Assembly: GCF_905220565.1 (NCBI RefSeq)
Contig: NC_059409.1
Location: 5,153,501-5,217,500 of the forward strand
Direction: 5' to 3'
DNA length: 64,000 bases
Source of the DNA: Melitaea cinxia
Taxonomy: Eukaryota > Arthropoda > Insecta > Lepidoptera > Nymphalidae
Position 1 is the first letter of the stretch. Each line of letters starts with the position of its first letter. The notes under the pieces were generated by a model. That model did no database searches. It was not told the DNA's origin and saw only the letters and a list, made by a program, of their open reading frames with translations. A program made the position numbers and the translations under genes. Of the stretch, positions 59,635 through 64,000 are shown piece after piece.

Positions 59635-60640
59635 TATAATTTAACATAATTTATGTATTTAACTATTTATATTTTATTAAAATGAATTTAAAATTATTAT
59701 TTAAATATCTATTGATTCGTTGAGTATATTTTAATACCAATCGACTGCCTACATATGTGTTTAAAACTATAAACAAAGAAATATTGTGTTTCTTTTGATA
59801 TAGTATATAATGTTATAAGCTTGTTTATGTTTTTGTGTGACTATGTCCACAACATTTCTTGTATATTTTTTTTACAAATCTTAAATGAGTCAGTTTTGGT
59901 AATCTGAGTCGGTGGTATTCTTTATTAAATCTTATTTATTATAATAATTATTACCAGTCACTGAAAAAGTACATTTTAAATAAGGTCATTGATGTTTTTA
60001 TATTGTAAATAATTGTATTACAATTATACGAGATAACATATAGAGGCATATGTGTTATAAACCATGTATATGGCAGAGTAACAAAAAATAGGTACTTACT
60101 ATGTTTTGGGTTGTACATATATGAGAAAAATATATCTTTAAGTAAATATTTAGAAATGTTTATACATAGTTTCTGTATAACCTTGTAACTTCTTAACGAA
60201 GATGTCGATTTCTAAAATTCAATGATTTTAACATCTCTATTTCTAAATTTGTCTTCGTTGCTAGGAAACCAACAAACTGAAAAATAAGAAAAAAACAATT
60301 AAAATGCTACCCTTTTAGATTGGATAATTAGTGCCATATTACAAGGTTGAAACTGGTTTAATCAAATAATTAAAAACAGTAACTTTTAAATTACTGTTTT
60401 TAATTTCTGTTTTTAGTTTCAATAAAATAAACTGTAACAAAAAAAAAAAAACATCTTACCAGTTTCAATATATTCGTTCATTTGAAGCAAGTTAAGGTGT
60501 TTCCTCTCGATCTATATTGAATACACAATAAAGTTTACGCAGGTTATCAAAAACTGATTACGTATTCAAACCACGTACACGTGTGATGTTGGAAAATCAA
60601 AATTTGTCCTCGACGAAAATTTGTTTCTTGTAAAAAAAAT
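59635..60640. other. AT-rich tract with a strong hairpin
   Basis: Contains the hairpin at 60368-60405. Otherwise nothing recognised. Confidence 0.5.
60368..60405. repeat. 15 bp perfect hairpin with 8-nt loop
   Basis: aattaaaaacagtaa (60368-60382) and its reverse complement (60391-60405). Longer outer arms contain gttgaaactggt (60342-60353) and accagtttca (60459-60468), so the whole 60342-60468 region may be a small foldback element. Confidence 0.8.
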
Positions 60641-60643
60641 ACG

Positions 60644-60800
60644 CTTTGGCGCAGCGGTCACAGCCATGGATTATACCTGTTGCGCTGGCGGTTGCGGGTT
60701 CGATCCCCGCACATGAAAAACATTTATATTGGCCATACAGGTGTTTGCCGTGGTCTGGGTGTTTGTGCAGTCCTAGTGGGTCTCCCCACCGTGCCTCAAT
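60644..60800 (+). mobile_element. SINE-1 head with canonical pol III boxes
   Basis: A box tggcgcagcgg (60647-60657) and B box ggttcgatccc (60697-60707) both match the consensus. Then 'ggccatacaggtgtttgccg' and 'gtgggtctccccaccgtgcc', after which the copy ends. It is 3'-truncated. Confidence 0.8.
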
Positions 60801-60839
60801 CGTTGGATTCATTTAAGAAATGTTTCAATGTTTGTGGAT

Positions 60840-61075
60840 ACCTCTGCTGATAGACGCCAGCAACACCAAGAGATTTTCCAGAACGTTGTCAACCCTAACC
60901 CGACCCTCCCCAAAATTTCTGGCCACTTTAATGACCACGTGAACATAATAATAACACTTATCGAGACCAGTATTATTTAGCTGTGATCTTATGTAAGCCT
61001 GAGGTGCTTCCCCTGTAGGGCTGTTTCAAATTTAAAAAAAAGATATTCCTGCTGTGCCCTAATTTAATAATAGTG
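60840..61075 (-). mobile_element. Family B repeat, diverged copy
   Basis: 'tagacgccagcaacaccaag', 'ccctaacccgaccctcccca', 'cagtattatttagctgtgat' and 'cctgaggtgcttcccctgta' in minus-strand family order. Confidence 0.65.
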
Positions 61076-61236
61076 ACAACATATCGGGAACTTTTTGTTT
61101 ACTGAAATTTCCATTGTCAATCAAGGTCACTAAAGGTTAGTCCTCTCTTACATTACCACTTTAGTATCTTTATTCTCTTAAAGCATATGAGTAAACGGTA
61201 GAAGAAAAATTTTATAAATTGAATCACTGCTTTTTT

Positions 61237-61505
61237 TCGTACAATTAGGTCGGCAAACAAGCTCACCTGATGGTAAGCGATTACCGTAGCTTATAGACGC
61301 TTGCAACACTACTAGCATCGCAAGCTCGTTGCTGACCCTACCCCCAATCCCACCAAAAGCTCTGGTCACATTACTCACCAGAGAAACACAACACTACTTA
61401 AAGAAGTATTATTTAGCTGTGATCTACTGTAAGGTCAAGGTACTTCCCCAGTCGGACTGCTCCGGATTTTGAGCAGAATATTTCCATTTCTGCTCTACCC
61501 CAGTT
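61237..61505 (-). mobile_element. Family B repeat, complete reference copy
   Basis: From 'aggtcggcaaacaagctcac' through 'accgtagcttatagacgc', 'ctgaccctacccccaatccc', 'gaagtattatttagctgtga' and 'ggtacttccccagtcggact' to 'ccatttctgctctacccca'. About 269 bp. Confidence 0.75.
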
Positions 61506-61589
61506 GCTTGCTTTAATGAGGTAATCAAATGTATAAAAATATATGAGGTAATTGAGAACAATTTGTTTTACTATTATTATTTTATTTTT

Positions 61590-62174
61590 AACCGACTTCC
61601 AAAAAAGGAGGAGGTTCTCAATTCGACTGTATTTTGTTTTTATGTATGTTACATCAGAACTTTTGACCGGGTGGACCGATTTCGACAATTTTTTTTAATC
61701 GAAAGGTGTGTGTCAATTGGTCCCATTTAAATTTATTTGAGATCTTACAACTACTTTTCGAGCTATATCTAATAATACGTTTTTACTTGACGCTTTTTCG
61801 TCGACCTACGTTGTATTATACCGCATAACTTTCTACTGGATATACCGATTTTGATAATTCTTTTTTTGTTGAAAAGGGGATATTCCTAGTTTGGTACCAT
61901 GATAAGGAAACCAGGATCTGATGATGAAATCCCAGAGAAATCGAGGGAAACTCTCCAAAATCCGCAATAACTTTTTACTGGGTGTACCGATTTTGATAAT
62001 TTTTAATTTAATCGAAAGCTGATGTTTATCATGTGGTCACATTTAAATTTTATCGAGATCTGATAACTAATTTTTGAGTAATCTTTGATAGCGCGTAGTT
62101 ACTTGACTATTTACGTTGTATTATTGTCGATGTAATTGAAGTCGGTTTTTTTTCGTTTGCGCGCAAACACAATT
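61590..62174 (-). mobile_element. Family C element, copy 5 (nearly full length)
   Basis: Starts aaccgacttccaaaaaagga and ends ttgaagtcggtttttttt with the palindrome GTTTGCGCGCAAAC. The central 'tcccagagaaatcgagggaa' block is present. Confidence 0.65.
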
Positions 62175-63323
62175 ATTTTCTTAAACTTTCAACATCTGAA
62201 TTTAGCAGGTGGAGTAATTTTTCTATTCTGGACATCCTTATCTACAAGAACAAGAATTAGCGAAACAGCAGTCACAATCAATCAAGGTTAGTGATATCGC
62301 AATCAAGTCAATATTTATATCACTACGTATTAATACTCACCTGGCGATAAATTAATGCCTTGTGATTGGCAAACTAACATAAGCGTCGCGTGATAGAAAG
62401 TTTTAACAGTCTAGTAAACCTAAGAATTGAAATGCATTAAGAGAAATTTGTTTATTCACATTTTTAAATACATTTAAACATTGTTATACAATATTATAAA
62501 AGTATACCACTTAAATACTAACCGGTAATAGTCAAATAAATAAAGTTATAGACAGAGCATCGGAGCTGCAACGATTTCGCTTATTACAACCGAGGTTACA
62601 AGCATTAGCGCCCGAAAATAGGTATTTATTATTAAAAATTATGATATTGTAAAATATATCTTAACGCAGTAGACATAACAGTAAAAATACGATCGTAATA
62701 AAATACAGCTTATCTTATTATACAAGTGGGCGACTGAACGCCTTTCACGAATGAAATCATCTCCTTAAATCACAATAACTGTTGCCTCAATAATCTTTTA
62801 AATATGTAATCAAACGTGAGTATATTCTAAAAGTGAAGTGTGATAGTTGACTAGTTATAAATATCACATTGTTGGACAGTGTCCTCTGAAAAATGATTAC
62901 AGCGTTTACGCTTCCAGTACAAATTAGTTAGTGAAATAGTTTTGGAAATTTTCCAGTCATCTAGTGATGATGCATGATATTTTCCTTTATGAAACATAAT
63001 GTCACTAAACTAAATTTGTGGCTGCGAAATATAAAGTAATAAGATATGAAAATGTTTCTAAAAATATACACACGTAATTGTATTTAATATATGCCAGTAT
63101 ACTGCCCAGTTAATGAAAAATGACAGCTAAACTTAACCTTGAATTGTGCTGCAGCTCAAAAAGTGATCGTGATAGAAGAATACAGAAATGGCATAAACTT
63201 CCCATACTGCGTATAATAATTTTACATTGGCATTAAAATTAACACGCTTGTAGTACCTACGAGTACACCGGTGTTGGAGGTTATAGGCTATGATAATCAC
63301 TCACAATCAGAAGGGCCAAGAAT
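62175..63323. other. AT-rich tract, nothing identified
   Basis: No recognisable feature. Confidence 0.5.
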
Positions 63324-64000
63324 AATTTTGTTTGCTGAACAAAACGGAACAAAACCCGATTTCAATTACATCGACAAGTACAATTACCTAAAAATGTACA
63401 AAACACAAAACACACAAACACACACACTTACCTAAAAATGTACAAGTGTACAACATGCCAACACACCAACACGATTAACAACCGTTTGAATAACGAACCG
63501 TTATTTAGGATACACACTAAAAACATTGCTTTTCTACGTGTAGGTAGGTATATATAGTGATGAATTTAAATAGTATGACGGGAAAAAGTCATCGTATTTT
63601 CTAGTAAAAAGGTTTTGATACGTATTAGATGAAAAAATAGACAAGTAAATACGCGTTATCAAAGATTAGGTACTCAAAAAGTAGTGATCATTTCTCAATC
63701 AAATTAAAAAACGGCTTTCGAATCGAAACGGCAAGTATTATCAAAATCGGTATACCCAGTAAAAAGTTATGCGGTAAAATACGTTGGTCAATGAAAAAAT
63801 TTGTCAAGTAAATACACATTATTAGATAGATATAAATAGATCAATAGATATTAATCAAAAAGTACTTGTTAATTCCCAATTAAATAAATAAAATTAATAT
63901 CAAATTATTTATTGAAATATTATATTTTTAAAATAAACTCCCATTTAAATTTCATATTTTTATATACCACATGACACGCACCACCTTTCGATTGAATTTT
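63324..64000 (+). mobile_element. Family C element, copy 6, running off the window
   Basis: Starts at 'tttgctgaacaaaacg', then 'gatttcaattacatcgacaa', and after ~230 bp of unrelated sequence continues 'gaaaaaatagacaagtaaat' and 'aaatcggtatacccagtaaa' to the window end. The intruding part contains a 17 bp direct repeat (ttacctaaaaatgtaca at 63384 and 63428). Confidence 0.55.

Noticed and set aside
60644..60720. A real tRNA gene
   Set aside because: A and B boxes are present but no cloverleaf acceptor pairing is visible and the sequence continues into the SINE-1 body.

Overview
This 64 kb window is AT-rich, non-coding chromosomal DNA from a eukaryote, most likely a moth or butterfly (Lepidoptera). 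I base that on its repeat content. There is a tRNA-headed SINE with an RTE-type LINE tail, a ~350 bp retroposon ending in (ATG)n, short Helitron-like elements ending in CTAG, and a TIR-bearing family with 'aaccgacttc' ends. These all look like common lepidopteran interspersed repeats, recognised from memory because no search was possible. I find no convincing host protein-coding exon, no intact tRNA or rRNA gene, no CRISPR array and no bacterial-type operon. The window is probably intergenic DNA or part of a very long intron.

Layout. From 0 to 3.4 kb there are two copies of a foldback/MITE-like family (G) and one full copy of family C. From 5.7 to 11.8 kb there is a cluster of family B repeats, one split by a family A retroposon, plus a second family C copy and a 5'-truncated family A copy with target-site duplications. 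From 15 to 22.6 kb there are tRNA-SINE pieces, three Helitron-like elements, two family C copies, an RTE LINE C-terminus and a family A copy. From 24.96 to 26.95 kb lies the longest coding relic, a minus-strand RNase H-bearing LINE that has lost its reverse transcriptase core but keeps its 3' UTR and poly(A). From 28.8 to 29.2 kb is a full-length family A copy with perfect 10 bp duplications.

From 32.3 to 36.3 kb is the most unusual block: a Helitron-like element, a Jockey-like RT fragment, a polypurine tract, a ~0.9 kb two-monomer minisatellite, a 1.0 kb segment with perfect 19 bp TIRs, and a palindromic cluster of GGTCCGGTCC/CCTGATCAGG motifs with a 72 bp tandem repeat. From 36.4 to 41 kb there are further SINE and Helitron-like copies. 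From 47.66 to 48.63 kb is a non-autonomous DNA transposon with perfect 24 bp TIRs and a TAA duplication (Harbinger-like). From 52.3 to 53.1 kb a deleted hAT transposon sits beside an RTE LINE fragment and carries near-perfect 8 bp duplications. The last 8 kb hold more family A, B and C copies, a tRNA-SINE and an RTE RT fragment.

How the parts relate. Nothing here acts as a host pathway. The logic is parasitic: RTE-type LINEs, present only as fragments, share their 3' ends with two otherwise unrelated short retroposons (SINE-1 and family A), which suggests both were mobilised by that LINE machinery. Non-autonomous hAT, Harbinger-like, Helitron-like and TIR elements lack their own enzymes. Nesting gives a partial relative chronology. 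Four CpG-rich islands (about 3.97, 23.9, 31.5 and 41.7 kb) are the only places I would look first for host promoters or untranslated exons.
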